Positions 23,858 through 33,259 of a DNA stretch of 55,849 bases are shown one piece after another. The notes beneath the pieces were generated by a model. It saw only the letters and a list, made by a program, of their open reading frames with translations. It was not told the DNA's origin and made no database searches. How positions within the stretch are numbered: the stretch's first letter is position 1; each line of letters starts with the position of its first letter. Source of the DNA: an uncultured Alistipes sp. (lineage in GTDB: Bacteria; Bacteroidota; Bacteroidia; Bacteroidales; Rikenellaceae); the NCBI GenBank assembly GCA_900550375.1, contig URRP01000010.1, positions 1-55,849 of the forward strand. The letters run 5' to 3'. Made by a program: the position numbers and the translations under genes.

Positions 23858-26449
23858 ATGATCTCCTATAATCCGCAAGGTCTCAATCCCGAAGAGGTGG
23901 CAGCAAGCCGCGCTGCCCACGGCGAAAACATCATCACGCCGCAGCGCGACGACTCGGCATGGCGGCTGCTCGCAGAGAAGTTCTGCGACCCGATCATCAT
24001 CGTGCTGCTTATCGCCGCAGCGCTGTCGCTGGCCATGGCTTTTCTGGAAGGCAACTTTACCGAAACCATCGGTATCCTCTGCGCCATTCTGCTGGCCACC
24101 TGCGTGGGATTCGTCTTCGAATGGGACGCCATGCGGCGTTTCCGCCGGCTCAACCGCGTGAACGACGAGCAGCCCGTCAAGGTGCGGCGCGAGGGCGCAA
24201 TGCGCGAGATTCCGCGCCGCGAAGTCGTCGTGGGCGATCTGGTAAGCCTCGAAGCGGGCGAAACGATACCGGCCGACGGCGAACTGATCGAGGCGGTGTC
24301 GCTGCAAATGGACGAATCGACGCTCACCGGCGAACCCGAAACGGCAAAATACGTCGACGAGGAGCTGTTCGACCCCGAAGCGACCTATCCCTCGAACCGC
24401 CTGCTGCGCGGCACGACCGTGCGCGACGGATACGGCCGCATGGTCGTCACGGCCGTAGGCGATGCGACCGAAGCGGGCCGCGTCACCGAACAGGCGACCG
24501 TTCAGAGCGGCGAACAGACGCCGCTGCACCGTCAGCTGACGCGCCTTTCGCGGCAGATCGGCAAGGTGGGCATCGCGCTGTCGGTACTGATCTTCGTCAT
24601 TCTGGTCGGCAAGGCATTTCTGCTCGAAGGGCTGGCCGATGCACAGTGGCCCCACGTGGTGCGTATCCTGCTCAACTGCTTCATGGTCTCGGTGGCGATG
24701 ATCGTCATGGCCGTTCCCGAAGGGCTGCCGATGAGCATCACCCTTTCGCTGGCGCTTTCGATGCGGCGGATGCTCAAGACCAACAACCTCGTGCGCAAGA
24801 TGCACGCCTGCGAGACGATGGGTGCCGTGACGGTCATCTGCACCGACAAGACGGGGACGCTCACCCAGAACCGGATGCGCGTGCAGGAGGTGATCCGCTA
24901 CGGTGTCGCCGACGACCGGCTGCTGAACGAAGGGGTGGCGGCCAACTCGACCGCTTTTCTCGACGCCGACGGCCGTCCGCTGGGCAATCCCACCGAAGGC
25001 GCGCTGCTCGAATGGTTGCAAAGCGAAGGCGGCGACTACACCGCGCTGCGCGAAGGGGTGCGGATTCTCGACCGGCTGACCTTCTCGACCGAGCGCAAAT
25101 ACATGGCGACGCTCGTCGAGCGGCACGACACGCGCGAGCGGCTTCTGCTCGTAAAAGGCGCTCCCGAGGTAGTGCTCGCCCTCTGCGACACCGCTACGGT
25201 TCCCGATGAAATTCAGGAGCAGCTCTTAGGTATGCAGCACCGAGCCATGCGCACGCTGGCACTGGCCTACACCCCGACGACAGCCTCCCGAATCGCCGAT
25301 ATCGAAGAACAATGCCGGCTGACGGCCATCGCGGCCATCGCCGATCCTATACGCGAAGAGGTGCCCGCCGCCGTTGCAGAGTGCATGGCGGCCGGCATCG
25401 CCGTCAAGATCGTGACGGGCGACACGGCTGCGACAGCCACCGAGATCGCCCGCCAGATCGGATTGTGGAACGACGCCGAAGATTCGGAAAGCAGCCGTAT
25501 GACAGGCGTCGAGTTCGAAGCCGCGAGCGACGAGGAGCTGCTCGCCCGCATCGGCACGCTGAAGATTCTCTCGCGGGCGCGGCCGCTCGACAAGCAGCGG
25601 CTCGTACGGCTGTTGCAGCAGCAGGGCGAGGTGGTCGCCGTGACGGGCGACGGCACGAACGACGCACCGGCGCTCAACTTCGCCAACGTGGGCCTTTCGA
25701 TGGGTTCGGGCACGTCGGTGGCCAAAGACGCCAGCGACATCACGCTGCTCGACGACTCGTTCCGCTCGATCGCCACGGCCGTCATGTGGGGCCGCTCGCT
25801 CTACCGCAACATCCAGCGGTTCATCCTCTTCCAGCTGACGATCAACTTCGCGGCGATCGTCGTCTTCCTCGCCGGATCGGTCATGGAGACCGAAATGCCG
25901 CTCACGGTGACGCAGATCCTGTGGGTCAACATCATCATGGACACGCTGGCGGCGATGGCCATGGCGTCGCTGCCGCCGCAGCACGAGGTGATGCGCGAAC
26001 GTCCCCGCCGGCGCGACGCAAGCATCGTCTCGCGGGCAATGGTTCGCACCATCGTCACTTGCGGCTCGATCTTCGTAGCGGTACTGCTGAGTATGCTCGG
26101 CTGGTGGCTCTACACGACGGGCGAACCCGACGTGCGCCAGCTCACGGTCTTCTTCACGACCTTCGTCTTCCTGCAATTCTGGAACCTGTTCAACGCCAAA
26201 GGATTCGAAGCGGGATGCGCGGCATGTCACGGCATCTCGCACAGCCGGACGTTCCTCACCGTACTGGCGCTCATTGCACTGGGACAATGGCTTATCGTCG
26301 AACTGGGCGGCGAGGTCTTCCGCACCGTTCCCCTTACGTGGCAGGAGTGGGCATGGATCGTGGGACTCACCTCACTCATCGCACTGGGCGGCGAAACAGT
26401 CCGCACCCTGCGGCGACGGCAAGAGTGTTCGTGCCGCAAAGCGCAATAA
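23858..26449 (+). CDS. Calcium-translocating P-type ATPase (PMCA/P2B-like)
   Basis: 863-aa inner-membrane cation pump, most likely exporting Ca2+ in exchange for protons. Layout: N-terminal cation ATPase domain, helices M1-M2, actuator domain with LTGEPETAK, M3-M4 with the ion-site motif VPEGLPMSITL, phosphorylation site Asp330 in CTDKTGTLTQN, nucleotide-binding domain with VKGAPEVVL, hinge TGDGTNDAPAL from Thr596, then M5-M10. PEGLP in M4 (rather than PEAL of SERCA-type pumps) favours the P2B group. I use ATG 23858; a TTG eight codons earlier overlaps the promoter box. Confidence 0.92.
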   Translation: MISYNPQGLNPEEVAASRAAHGENIITPQRDDSAWRLLAEKFCDPIIIVLLIAAALSLAMAFLEGNFTETIGILCAILLATCVGFVFEWDAMRRFRRLNRVNDEQPVKVRREGAMREIPRREVVVGDLVSLEAGETIPADGELIEAVSLQMDESTLTGEPETAKYVDEELFDPEATYPSNRLLRGTTVRDGYGRMVVTAVGDATEAGRVTEQATVQSGEQTPLHRQLTRLSRQIGKVGIALSVLIFVILVGKAFLLEGLADAQWPHVVRILLNCFMVSVAMIVMAVPEGLPMSITLSLALSMRRMLKTNNLVRKMHACETMGAVTVICTDKTGTLTQNRMRVQEVIRYGVADDRLLNEGVAANSTAFLDADGRPLGNPTEGALLEWLQSEGGDYTALREGVRILDRLTFSTERKYMATLVERHDTRERLLLVKGAPEVVLALCDTATVPDEIQEQLLGMQHRAMRTLALAYTPTTASRIADIEEQCRLTAIAAIADPIREEVPAAVAECMAAGIAVKIVTGDTAATATEIARQIGLWNDAEDSESSRMTGVEFEAASDEELLARIGTLKILSRARPLDKQRLVRLLQQQGEVVAVTGDGTNDAPALNFANVGLSMGSGTSVAKDASDITLLDDSFRSIATAVMWGRSLYRNIQRFILFQLTINFAAIVVFLAGSVMETEMPLTVTQILWVNIIMDTLAAMAMASLPPQHEVMRERPRRRDASIVSRAMVRTIVTCGSIFVAVLLSMLGWWLYTTGEPDVRQLTVFFTTFVFLQFWNLFNAKGFEAGCAACHGISHSRTFLTVLALIALGQWLIVELGGEVFRTVPLTWQEWAWIVGLTSLIALGGETVRTLRRRQECSCRKAQ

Positions 26450-26456
26450 ACCTCTT

Positions 26457-26480
26457 CGAACGGCCCTTCGGGACCATTCG
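26457..26480 (+). terminator. Terminator after calcium ATPase
   Basis: CGAA/TTCG plus GG/CC and CC/GG pairs around a TTCG tetraloop with two mismatches, followed by TTATTTTTT. Confidence 0.65.
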
Positions 26481-26535
26481 TTATTTTTTACACGCAAATC
26501 GCCGACCGAACGCACCACTTTCACGGCCGTTTGCC

Positions 26536-26543
26536 TATCTTTG
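26536..26543 (+). promoter_or_regulatory. -7 box for MATE transporter
   Basis: TATCTTTG, 26 bases before the ATG at 26570. Confidence 0.6.
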
Positions 26544-26569
26544 CAGCGGTTTAGGCGAGGTCGTTCCAT

Positions 26570-28006
26570 ATGACAACATCCAAGGAGATGACGACGGGGC
26601 CGGCGTTGCCCCTGATTCTCAATTTCACACTTCCCCTGCTGCTGGGCAACCTGCTGCAACAGACCTATTCGCTGGTCGATGCGGCCATCGTGGGGCAGTT
26701 TCTGGGCATCGACGCGCTGGCGGGAGTGGGCGCCAGCAGTTCGGTAATCTTCCTCATTCTGGGCTTCTGCAACGGCTGCTGCTGCGGATTCGGCATTCCG
26801 GTGGCGCAGCGCTTCGGCGCGCGCGACTACGCCGATATGCGCCGCTACGTGGCCAACGCCCTGCGACTGGCCGTCGGAATCTCGGCCGTCGTGGCGATCG
26901 TCACCAGCATCTTCTGCGCCGACATCCTGCGCGCCATGCGCACCCCTGACAACATCTTCCGCGACGCCTACCTCTACCTGCTGGTCACCTTCATCGGGAT
27001 CCCCTGCACCTTCTTCTACAACCTGCTCTCGAACATCATCCGCGCACTGGGCGACAGCCGTACGCCCTTCTGGTTCCTGCTCTTCTCGACGGTACTGAAC
27101 ATCGCGCTCGACCTCTTCTGCATCCTCACGCTGGGCTGGGGCGTAACGGGAGCAGCCGTGGCGACGGTCATCTCGCAGGGGATTTCGGCAGTGCTCTGCT
27201 ACTCCTATATGCATCGTCACTTCGAAATCCTGCGCAGCACCCGCGACGAACGGCGTTTCCGTTCACGGCACGCCCGCACGCTGCTCGCCATCGGCTTGCC
27301 GATGGGACTTCAGTTCTCGATCACGGCCATCGGCAGCATTATGCTTCAAAGTGCCAACAACGCGCTCGGCTCGGCCTGCGTAGCGGCCTTTACGGCCGGC
27401 GTGCGCATCAAGATGTTCGTCATCTCGCCCTTCGAGAGCCTCGGCATAGCGATGGCTACCTACACAGGACACAACTACGGCGCCGTGAAACCCGAACGCA
27501 TCTGGCAGGGAATCAAGGTCGCCGCGGGGTTGATGCTCGGTTATGCGCTCTTCGCCTTCGTCGTACTGATGGCCGGTTCCGATCTACTGGCGCGGCTCTT
27601 CATCGACCCGTCGCAAAGCGAAATCCTCGCCGACATCCGCCTGTTCCTTCACGTGGCGAGCTACTTCCTACCGGTGCTGGGACTGCTCTGCATCCTGCGC
27701 TACACGATTCAGGGCGCAGGCTACACCAATCTGGCGATGCTGTCGGGCGTTTCGGAGATGATCGCCCGCACGGCGGTCAGCCTGTGGGCCGTACCGGCGC
27801 TGGGCTACATCGCCGTCTGCTTCGGCGACCCTTCGGCGTGGATCGCCGCCGATCTCTTCCTGATCCCCGCCTTCATCTACGTCTACGGACGGCTCAAACG
27901 TATGACACCGCCCCGACGACCGGCCGACGGCGACATCGCCGTCGAAGGCGTCATGAAAACGGGGACGATCATACAAAAGCGGCAAGGTATCTCCGAAAAG
28001 CACTGA
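26570..28006 (+). CDS. MATE-family multidrug/metabolite exporter
   Basis: 478-aa inner-membrane antiporter with twelve predicted helices in two MatE halves. The start of the first half reads LPLLLGNLLQQTYSLVDAAI and contains the family's VGQFLG; the second half begins near residue 245 (IGLPMGLQFSITAIGS). A cysteine cluster (CNGCCCGFG, about 64-72) lies in the second helix, unusual but seen in Bacteroidota relatives. Exported compound unknown. A shared terminator separates it from the convergent gdhA. Confidence 0.92.
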   Translation: MTTSKEMTTGPALPLILNFTLPLLLGNLLQQTYSLVDAAIVGQFLGIDALAGVGASSSVIFLILGFCNGCCCGFGIPVAQRFGARDYADMRRYVANALRLAVGISAVVAIVTSIFCADILRAMRTPDNIFRDAYLYLLVTFIGIPCTFFYNLLSNIIRALGDSRTPFWFLLFSTVLNIALDLFCILTLGWGVTGAAVATVISQGISAVLCYSYMHRHFEILRSTRDERRFRSRHARTLLAIGLPMGLQFSITAIGSIMLQSANNALGSACVAAFTAGVRIKMFVISPFESLGIAMATYTGHNYGAVKPERIWQGIKVAAGLMLGYALFAFVVLMAGSDLLARLFIDPSQSEILADIRLFLHVASYFLPVLGLLCILRYTIQGAGYTNLAMLSGVSEMIARTAVSLWAVPALGYIAVCFGDPSAWIAADLFLIPAFIYVYGRLKRMTPPRRPADGDIAVEGVMKTGTIIQKRQGISEKH

Positions 28007-28025
28007 GCCTCCGCCGACGAAAGAG

Positions 28026-28061
28026 AGCCTCCGCACGGCATCGATACCATACGGAGGCTCA
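28026..28061. terminator. Terminator between MATE and gdhA
   Basis: GAGCCTCCG (28026-28034) pairs perfectly with CGGAGGCTC (28053-28061) over an 18-base loop, between convergent genes; no strong T tract. Confidence 0.65.
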
Positions 28062-28083
28062 CGCAATAAATCGCGATCGAGGA

Positions 28084-29418
28084 TCAGAGCACGCCCTGCT
28101 CGACCATCGACTTGGCGACCTTCATGAAACCGGCAATGTTGGCGCCCTTCATATAGTTGATATAGCCCCCCTCGGTGCCGTACTCCAAACAGGCATGGTG
28201 GATCGACGACATGATCTGGTGCAGTTTGGCATCGACCTCTTCGGCCGTCCAGTTGTACTTCATCGAGTTCTGACTCATCTCCAGTCCCGACGTGGCGACG
28301 CCGCCGGCGTTGACCGCCTTGCCCGGTCCGTAGGGAATCTTCGCCGCGATAAAGGCATCGATCGCCTCGGGGCGGCAGCCCATATTCGAAACCTCGGCGA
28401 CGACTTTCACACCGTTAGCGATGAGCTGCTTGGCATCTTCGCCGTCCAGCTCGTTCTGCGTCGCGCACGGCATGGCGATATTCACCTTCTGCTCCCACGG
28501 CTTGCGGCCCGCGAAGAAGGTCGAACCGGCAAACTTTTCGGCATAAGGAGCTACCACGTCGTTGTTCGACGCACGCAGTTCGAGCATGTAGGCGATCTTC
28601 TCCTTGTCCAACCCCGCCGGATCGTAGATATACCCGTCGGGACCCGAGATCGTCACGACCTTCGCGCCCAGTTCGGTCGCCTTGGTCGCCACACCCCACG
28701 CCACATTGCCGAAGCCGGAGATAGCAATCACCTGTCCTTTGATATCCATGCCTGCGGTTTCGAGCATCTGCCGCAGGAAATAGACCGCACCGAAGCCCGT
28801 CGCCTCGGGACGGATGAGCGAGCCGCCGTAGGTCATGCCCTTGCCGGTGAGCACGCCCGTATTCTCGCGCGCCAGCTTGCGGTACATGCCGTAGAGATAG
28901 CCGATTTCGCGGCCGCCCACGCCGATATCACCGGCCGGAACGTCGGTCTCGGGACCGATATGGCGCCACAGCTCGACCATGAAGGCTTGGCAGAAACGCA
29001 TCACCTCGCCGTTGGATTTGCCCTTGGGATTGAAGTCCGAACCTCCCTTCGCACCGCCCATCGGAAGCGTCGTCAGAGCGTTCTTGAAGATCTGCTCGAA
29101 GCCGAGGAACTTCAGGATCGACGGATTCACCGAGGGGTGGAACCGTAACCCTCCCTTATAGGGCCCGATGGCGTTATTGAACTGGAAGCGGTAGCCGGTA
29201 TTGACCTGCACACCACCTCGGTCATCGACCCACACCACCTTGAAGGTGAAACTGCGGTCGGGTTCGACGATCCGCTCGGCGATCTTGTTCGCTTCGAATT
29301 CGGGATGCTGGTTGTAAGTCGCTTCGACCGTTGTCAACACTTCGCGAACAGCCTGCAAATACTCGCTTTCACCCGGGTGCTTGCGCTCGAGTTCAGCCAT
29401 AAGTTTGTTTACATCCAT
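28084..29418 (-). CDS. gdhA: Glutamate dehydrogenase (hexameric)
   Basis: Cytosolic enzyme that aminates 2-oxoglutarate to glutamate, the main ammonia entry in many gut Bacteroidales. 444 aa, the standard size of the hexameric form. Catalytic region PMGGAKGGSDFNPKGKS (about 120-136), substrate site KGGLRFHPSVN, and the nucleotide-binding start ISGFGNVAWGVA about residue 234. NADP specificity is likely from family membership but I did not prove it. Monocistronic with a -7 box at 29467-29474. Confidence 0.97.
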   Translation of the reverse strand: MDVNKLMAELERKHPGESEYLQAVREVLTTVEATYNQHPEFEANKIAERIVEPDRSFTFKVVWVDDRGGVQVNTGYRFQFNNAIGPYKGGLRFHPSVNPSILKFLGFEQIFKNALTTLPMGGAKGGSDFNPKGKSNGEVMRFCQAFMVELWRHIGPETDVPAGDIGVGGREIGYLYGMYRKLARENTGVLTGKGMTYGGSLIRPEATGFGAVYFLRQMLETAGMDIKGQVIAISGFGNVAWGVATKATELGAKVVTISGPDGYIYDPAGLDKEKIAYMLELRASNNDVVAPYAEKFAGSTFFAGRKPWEQKVNIAMPCATQNELDGEDAKQLIANGVKVVAEVSNMGCRPEAIDAFIAAKIPYGPGKAVNAGGVATSGLEMSQNSMKYNWTAEEVDAKLHQIMSSIHHACLEYGTEGGYINYMKGANIAGFMKVAKSMVEQGVL

Positions 29419-29466
29419 ACTATCATCGTTTTTAGGATAATTTACAACAATCGTTTTCGATTATTA

Positions 29467-29474
29467 CAAATATA
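29467..29474 (-). promoter_or_regulatory. -7 box for gdhA
   Basis: Minus-strand TATATTTG, 48 bases upstream of the ATG. No clear TTG partner at the usual spacing. Confidence 0.55.
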
Positions 29475-29556
29475 AGATATTTTCCGATAGAATATAACCT
29501 CTCCGGCTGTTTTTTTTATGATTTATTACCGTTTTTCAGGAAAAAGAGGAAAATTC

Positions 29557-30192
29557 CTATCCGAGGATCAACTCCTCCACCCGAAGCTTGGGGACATAAT
29601 GGACGCCGTCGGAGCGATAGTAGCGGCGATCGCCGTCGGCGCCGATCTCGACCCGTTCGATCCGTTCCGCCCCCTTTCCCACGGCCAGAATCAGCAGCGG
29701 TTCGTACGGCAGCTGGAACGCCTCCCGAATCGCCTCCTTGTCGAACGCGCCGATACATAGCCCGTTAAGTCCGATTTCGACGGCCTGAAGCAGCATACTC
29801 TGCGCCGCAATGCCCAGATCGATATCGACCCAGCGATCTTCGGGGACCGTCGAACAGACGATGATAAAGGCGTTCGGCTCCGTGCCGGGCAGCGGCAGAT
29901 GCAGTTCGGGCAGCGCACCGCCCATACGGACATGTGCCAATACTCCGGCGGCCTCCTCCTTCAGGACGAGACGAAAGCGCAGCACCTGCTGGTTGCGCGC
30001 CGACGGAATTTTCGTACAGACCGCGACGATGCGGCGGAGCTGATCCGCCCGCACGACGAAGCGGGCATCGTAACCGCGCACGCTGCGATTTCTCGTCAAC
30101 AGCCGTTCCAAGGCCGCTGCCGGCCGCCGCACCGGTTCTGCCGGCTGCGCCCGATAGGCCTCCATTCTTCGTTCCAGATAGTTGTCCGCCAT
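29557..30192 (-). CDS. Nitroreductase-family flavoprotein
   Basis: 211-aa FMN-dependent oxidoreductase. FMN-contact segments RNRSVRGYD (about 34-42) and IPSARNQQVLRFRLV (about 61-75) are present, plus the C-terminal GNAF-like LLILAVGKGAER. Natural substrate not predictable. It starts 69 bases downstream of the ATP-grasp gene on the same strand; I see no clear terminator between, so it may be read from that promoter. Confidence 0.85.
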   Translation of the reverse strand: MADNYLERRMEAYRAQPAEPVRRPAAALERLLTRNRSVRGYDARFVVRADQLRRIVAVCTKIPSARNQQVLRFRLVLKEEAAGVLAHVRMGGALPELHLPLPGTEPNAFIIVCSTVPEDRWVDIDLGIAAQSMLLQAVEIGLNGLCIGAFDKEAIREAFQLPYEPLLILAVGKGAERIERVEIGADGDRRYYRSDGVHYVPKLRVEELILG

Positions 30193-30261
30193 GATCCTTC
30201 CTATTTGTCGGTGTTTCGATGATTCGGTATCGATTGTTTTACGCCACCCGCGCAGGGAGGA

Positions 30262-33252
30262 TTACTCTTCGGCGGGCGGCTCGATGCGCACGATACCTTT
30301 GTTGGAACGTCCGTCGATATAGACCCACAGCGGTTCGGGGAAGCTCACGCGGCGCAGGTGTTCGCCCTCGTCAGCAGCCTCCATCGCACCGAGCCGCTCC
30401 GTGTCGAAACGGCCATCGCCCATGAACGGATTGATCGTGAGATAGCCCACGCCCAGCGAGGTGACGTTCTGGAAGAAGTGCGTCCCCTGACTCGGCTCGA
30501 CGCGGAACCGCTCCAATCCGCATTCCACGATCACACGCGCCTCGGTGATCTGCTGCCACTTGACCGGAATCCCCAGAAAGGGGTCGCTCGATCCCCACCG
30601 CCCCGGTCCAACGAGGATGTATCCCCGCCCCGCCTCGCGCATCCGCGTGTTGAGCGCATCCAGCTCGGCGACGATCGCTCCGGTAGAGAGCGAGTCGAAA
30701 CGCTCGGGCTTCACGTAGACGATGTCCCGGATATCGTTCATATTTCCCACCCCCAGCGCACTCTGGGAATAGATGAGTGCGTCGTCGGTCGACACGCGGC
30801 TCCAGTCGAGCGCACGGTTGTCGTTGTTGTCGATGATCGGGCGGATCTGCAACAGATTGAAGATCCGCTGCTGCCCGTAAGGAACGTCCATATTTACGGC
30901 GAACTCCACCTCGACCGGACAGCGCATCTCCTCGACGCCCAATTGCAGAATATCGCGCACGATGTCCGCCAACGGGAAGGTATCATACTTGAGAATAGCG
31001 TTGAAGGTAAGCACCTTACGCCCCTCATCCATCGGCGAGTCGGAGATCCGGTCGTTCTCGCGGTCCCACACCGAAGCCACGAACCGCGTCTGGCGCATCG
31101 GCGCCACCTCCGACAGCGTCAGCCGCCGGATATTGACCGCATCGTCGGTCGAGGTTCGGAACGCCTCGGGGCGCAGATCGAGCGCCAGCACCTCGTTCTG
31201 CGTATCGCGCAGCGCCAGTTCGGGCGTCGAGGTTTGCAGTACCCGCTGCGGATAGCGGGGCGAGAAGCGCAGCGTGCGGCCGCCGTCGACCACCAGCTTG
31301 CCCAGTCCGAGGGCGATATTGCAAACGCCCTCTTCGGGCGTCTCGTCGCCCAGCGGATAGTAGTTGATCGACCGTGCGACGCCCGACAGGGTCGGGAAGA
31401 AGAAGCCGTCCTGCTCCGTACCGCACACCTCCTGTATCACGACGGCCATCTTCTCCTCGGCAATCAGATTCTGCGAAGACTGCACGTAGGCTTTCGACGC
31501 TGCGAAATAGGTCGATGCATAGACGCTCTTAATCGCCTTCTGCAACAGCCGCAGCTGCCGGTCTTCGTTTCCCTCCGTATAGGGAATCATATAGGTCGAA
31601 TAGATGCCGGCGAAGGGTTGATAGTGCGAATCCTCCAGCTTCGACGACGAACGCACCGCCAACGGCCCGCCGACCGTGCGCACATAAACCTTCAGCGCCT
31701 CGCGCAGCTTGTAGGGGAGCGTCGAGCTGACGAACTCCGAGAGAATCTCCTCGTCGGTCATTTCGGTGGTGAGGACATACTCCAGCCCGTTGTTCTTGAT
31801 GAAGGCGTCGAAATAGTCGGTCGCGATCACCACGGTACGGGGAATCATCACGCGGACATTTTCATATTTAGCGTACTGACTGTGTTTGAGCAGCATACTG
31901 TTCATAAAAGCCAGCCCGCGCGCCTTGCCGCCGAGCGATCCCTCGCCGATACGGGCGAAGGCGATGGCGTCGGAATAGGCCCCCGGATCGAATTTCGCGA
32001 CCACGCCCTGCCCCAGCAGCGTGCGGTAGTCGCGAATGAGCGTCACGAGCGCCGCGCGATGTTCCTCGGTGGTCTGAAAATGGCTCTTGTTGAGCTGGCG
32101 GATCGACGCGGCCAGCGGAAACAAACCCCGCGAATAGAGCCATTTCGAGAGGTTGTTCTGCGACGTGTTGTACTCGAAGACATCGTCGGGAACCGAGGCG
32201 ATGAGCTGCTGCATCTCACGGAGATCCTTCGCCCTGCCGATCACCCGCCCCGTCGAGAGGTCCTTGAAGAGGAAGTCGCCGAAGGCGAACTTGGCGTCGA
32301 TGAAGTCCGACAACTCCTGCAGCAGCGTCTTCGAGTTCTTGGCGATGAAACCGGCGTTCAATTCGCGCGCCTGCGCCGCAAACGCCGTCTGCGACGATTG
32401 CAGCAGCACCGGCATCAGCGGGTTGTCGGCCTTGACCAGCCGACACAGATCGATGCCCGCATCGAGTTTTTCGGTCGAAGGGGCGTCGCCCTTATGCAGG
32501 ACGAACCCGACGTCGGAGATGATGCCCAGTAGGTTTTTCTTGTATTTCTCGTAGAGCGCCACGGCATCGGCGTAATTGGTCGCCAACAGGATCTTGGGAC
32601 GCGCGCGTTTGCGCAGAATCTGCTGCTGTTCGTTGAAGGCGTCCTTCAGAAACTCCGTATTCTGTTCGAGAATCAGTTTATAGAGCGCCGGCAGATAGGT
32701 CGAATAGAAACGTACCGAGTCCTCGACCAGCAGAATGGCCTGCACGCCGCCCGTGAGAATATCCTCCTCGGCGTTCATCGCATCCTCGATGAGTTTGATG
32801 ATGCCGATCACAAGATCGGTATTGCCGCTCCACGAGAAGATATAGTCGATGCCCGACGCGTCACGCTCGTCGATACGGCGGTAGATATCCTTCGAGAAAC
32901 TGGTCAGCAGCACGACCGGAATATGCCGATGGCGCTCCTTGACGATCTTGGCGAAATCGAATACGTCGGGTTCGCCCACATTGTACATCGAGAGGATAAA
33001 ATCGAAGCTGTCGTCTTCGCTGAGCACGTCGAGCGCCTCGGCCGTCGAACTGACGCGCAGCAACGACGGCGGGTTGGACATATTCAGATCGATGTACTCC
33101 TGATTGATCTGCTGCTCGATATGGCCGTCCTCCTCCAGAATATACCCGTCATAACTACAACATACCAGCAGAATCTTGTGGATGCGGTGCTTCATGAAAC
33201 TGTAACCCTGCGTCGGCTCGGCGCCTGCGGGCCGTATCTCTCTGCGCTCCAT
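30262..33252 (-). CDS. REC-REC-ATP-grasp protein, PEP-synthase-like but without swivel domain
   Basis: 996 aa. Region 20-160 resembles a receiver domain whose acidic and lysine positions are lost. Region 170-315 is a second receiver with the key residues kept: Glu177/Asp178 (LLVEDS), Asp247 (ISDVGF), Ser286-287 and Lys305 (FIAKNS). Region about 435-870 is the PPDK/PEP-synthase ATP-grasp domain (LGGKARG at 440-446, LAVRSSSKLEDS at 531-542, and LLQIRPI). The phosphohistidine swivel (GGxxSHAA) and the PEP/pyruvate TIM barrel are absent, so it cannot be an ordinary PEP synthase; databases often give that name. ATG 33252 follows the lipoprotein gene's stop by 7 bases. Confidence 0.85.
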   Translation of the reverse strand: MERREIRPAGAEPTQGYSFMKHRIHKILLVCCSYDGYILEEDGHIEQQINQEYIDLNMSNPPSLLRVSSTAEALDVLSEDDSFDFILSMYNVGEPDVFDFAKIVKERHRHIPVVLLTSFSKDIYRRIDERDASGIDYIFSWSGNTDLVIGIIKLIEDAMNAEEDILTGGVQAILLVEDSVRFYSTYLPALYKLILEQNTEFLKDAFNEQQQILRKRARPKILLATNYADAVALYEKYKKNLLGIISDVGFVLHKGDAPSTEKLDAGIDLCRLVKADNPLMPVLLQSSQTAFAAQARELNAGFIAKNSKTLLQELSDFIDAKFAFGDFLFKDLSTGRVIGRAKDLREMQQLIASVPDDVFEYNTSQNNLSKWLYSRGLFPLAASIRQLNKSHFQTTEEHRAALVTLIRDYRTLLGQGVVAKFDPGAYSDAIAFARIGEGSLGGKARGLAFMNSMLLKHSQYAKYENVRVMIPRTVVIATDYFDAFIKNNGLEYVLTTEMTDEEILSEFVSSTLPYKLREALKVYVRTVGGPLAVRSSSKLEDSHYQPFAGIYSTYMIPYTEGNEDRQLRLLQKAIKSVYASTYFAASKAYVQSSQNLIAEEKMAVVIQEVCGTEQDGFFFPTLSGVARSINYYPLGDETPEEGVCNIALGLGKLVVDGGRTLRFSPRYPQRVLQTSTPELALRDTQNEVLALDLRPEAFRTSTDDAVNIRRLTLSEVAPMRQTRFVASVWDRENDRISDSPMDEGRKVLTFNAILKYDTFPLADIVRDILQLGVEEMRCPVEVEFAVNMDVPYGQQRIFNLLQIRPIIDNNDNRALDWSRVSTDDALIYSQSALGVGNMNDIRDIVYVKPERFDSLSTGAIVAELDALNTRMREAGRGYILVGPGRWGSSDPFLGIPVKWQQITEARVIVECGLERFRVEPSQGTHFFQNVTSLGVGYLTINPFMGDGRFDTERLGAMEAADEGEHLRRVSFPEPLWVYIDGRSNKGIVRIEPPAEE

Positions 33253-33259
33253 TCGTTCG

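Noticed and set aside
30262..33252. Annotation as phosphoenolpyruvate synthase
   Set aside because: Only the ATP-grasp part of that enzyme is present; the His swivel and PEP-binding domains are missing.
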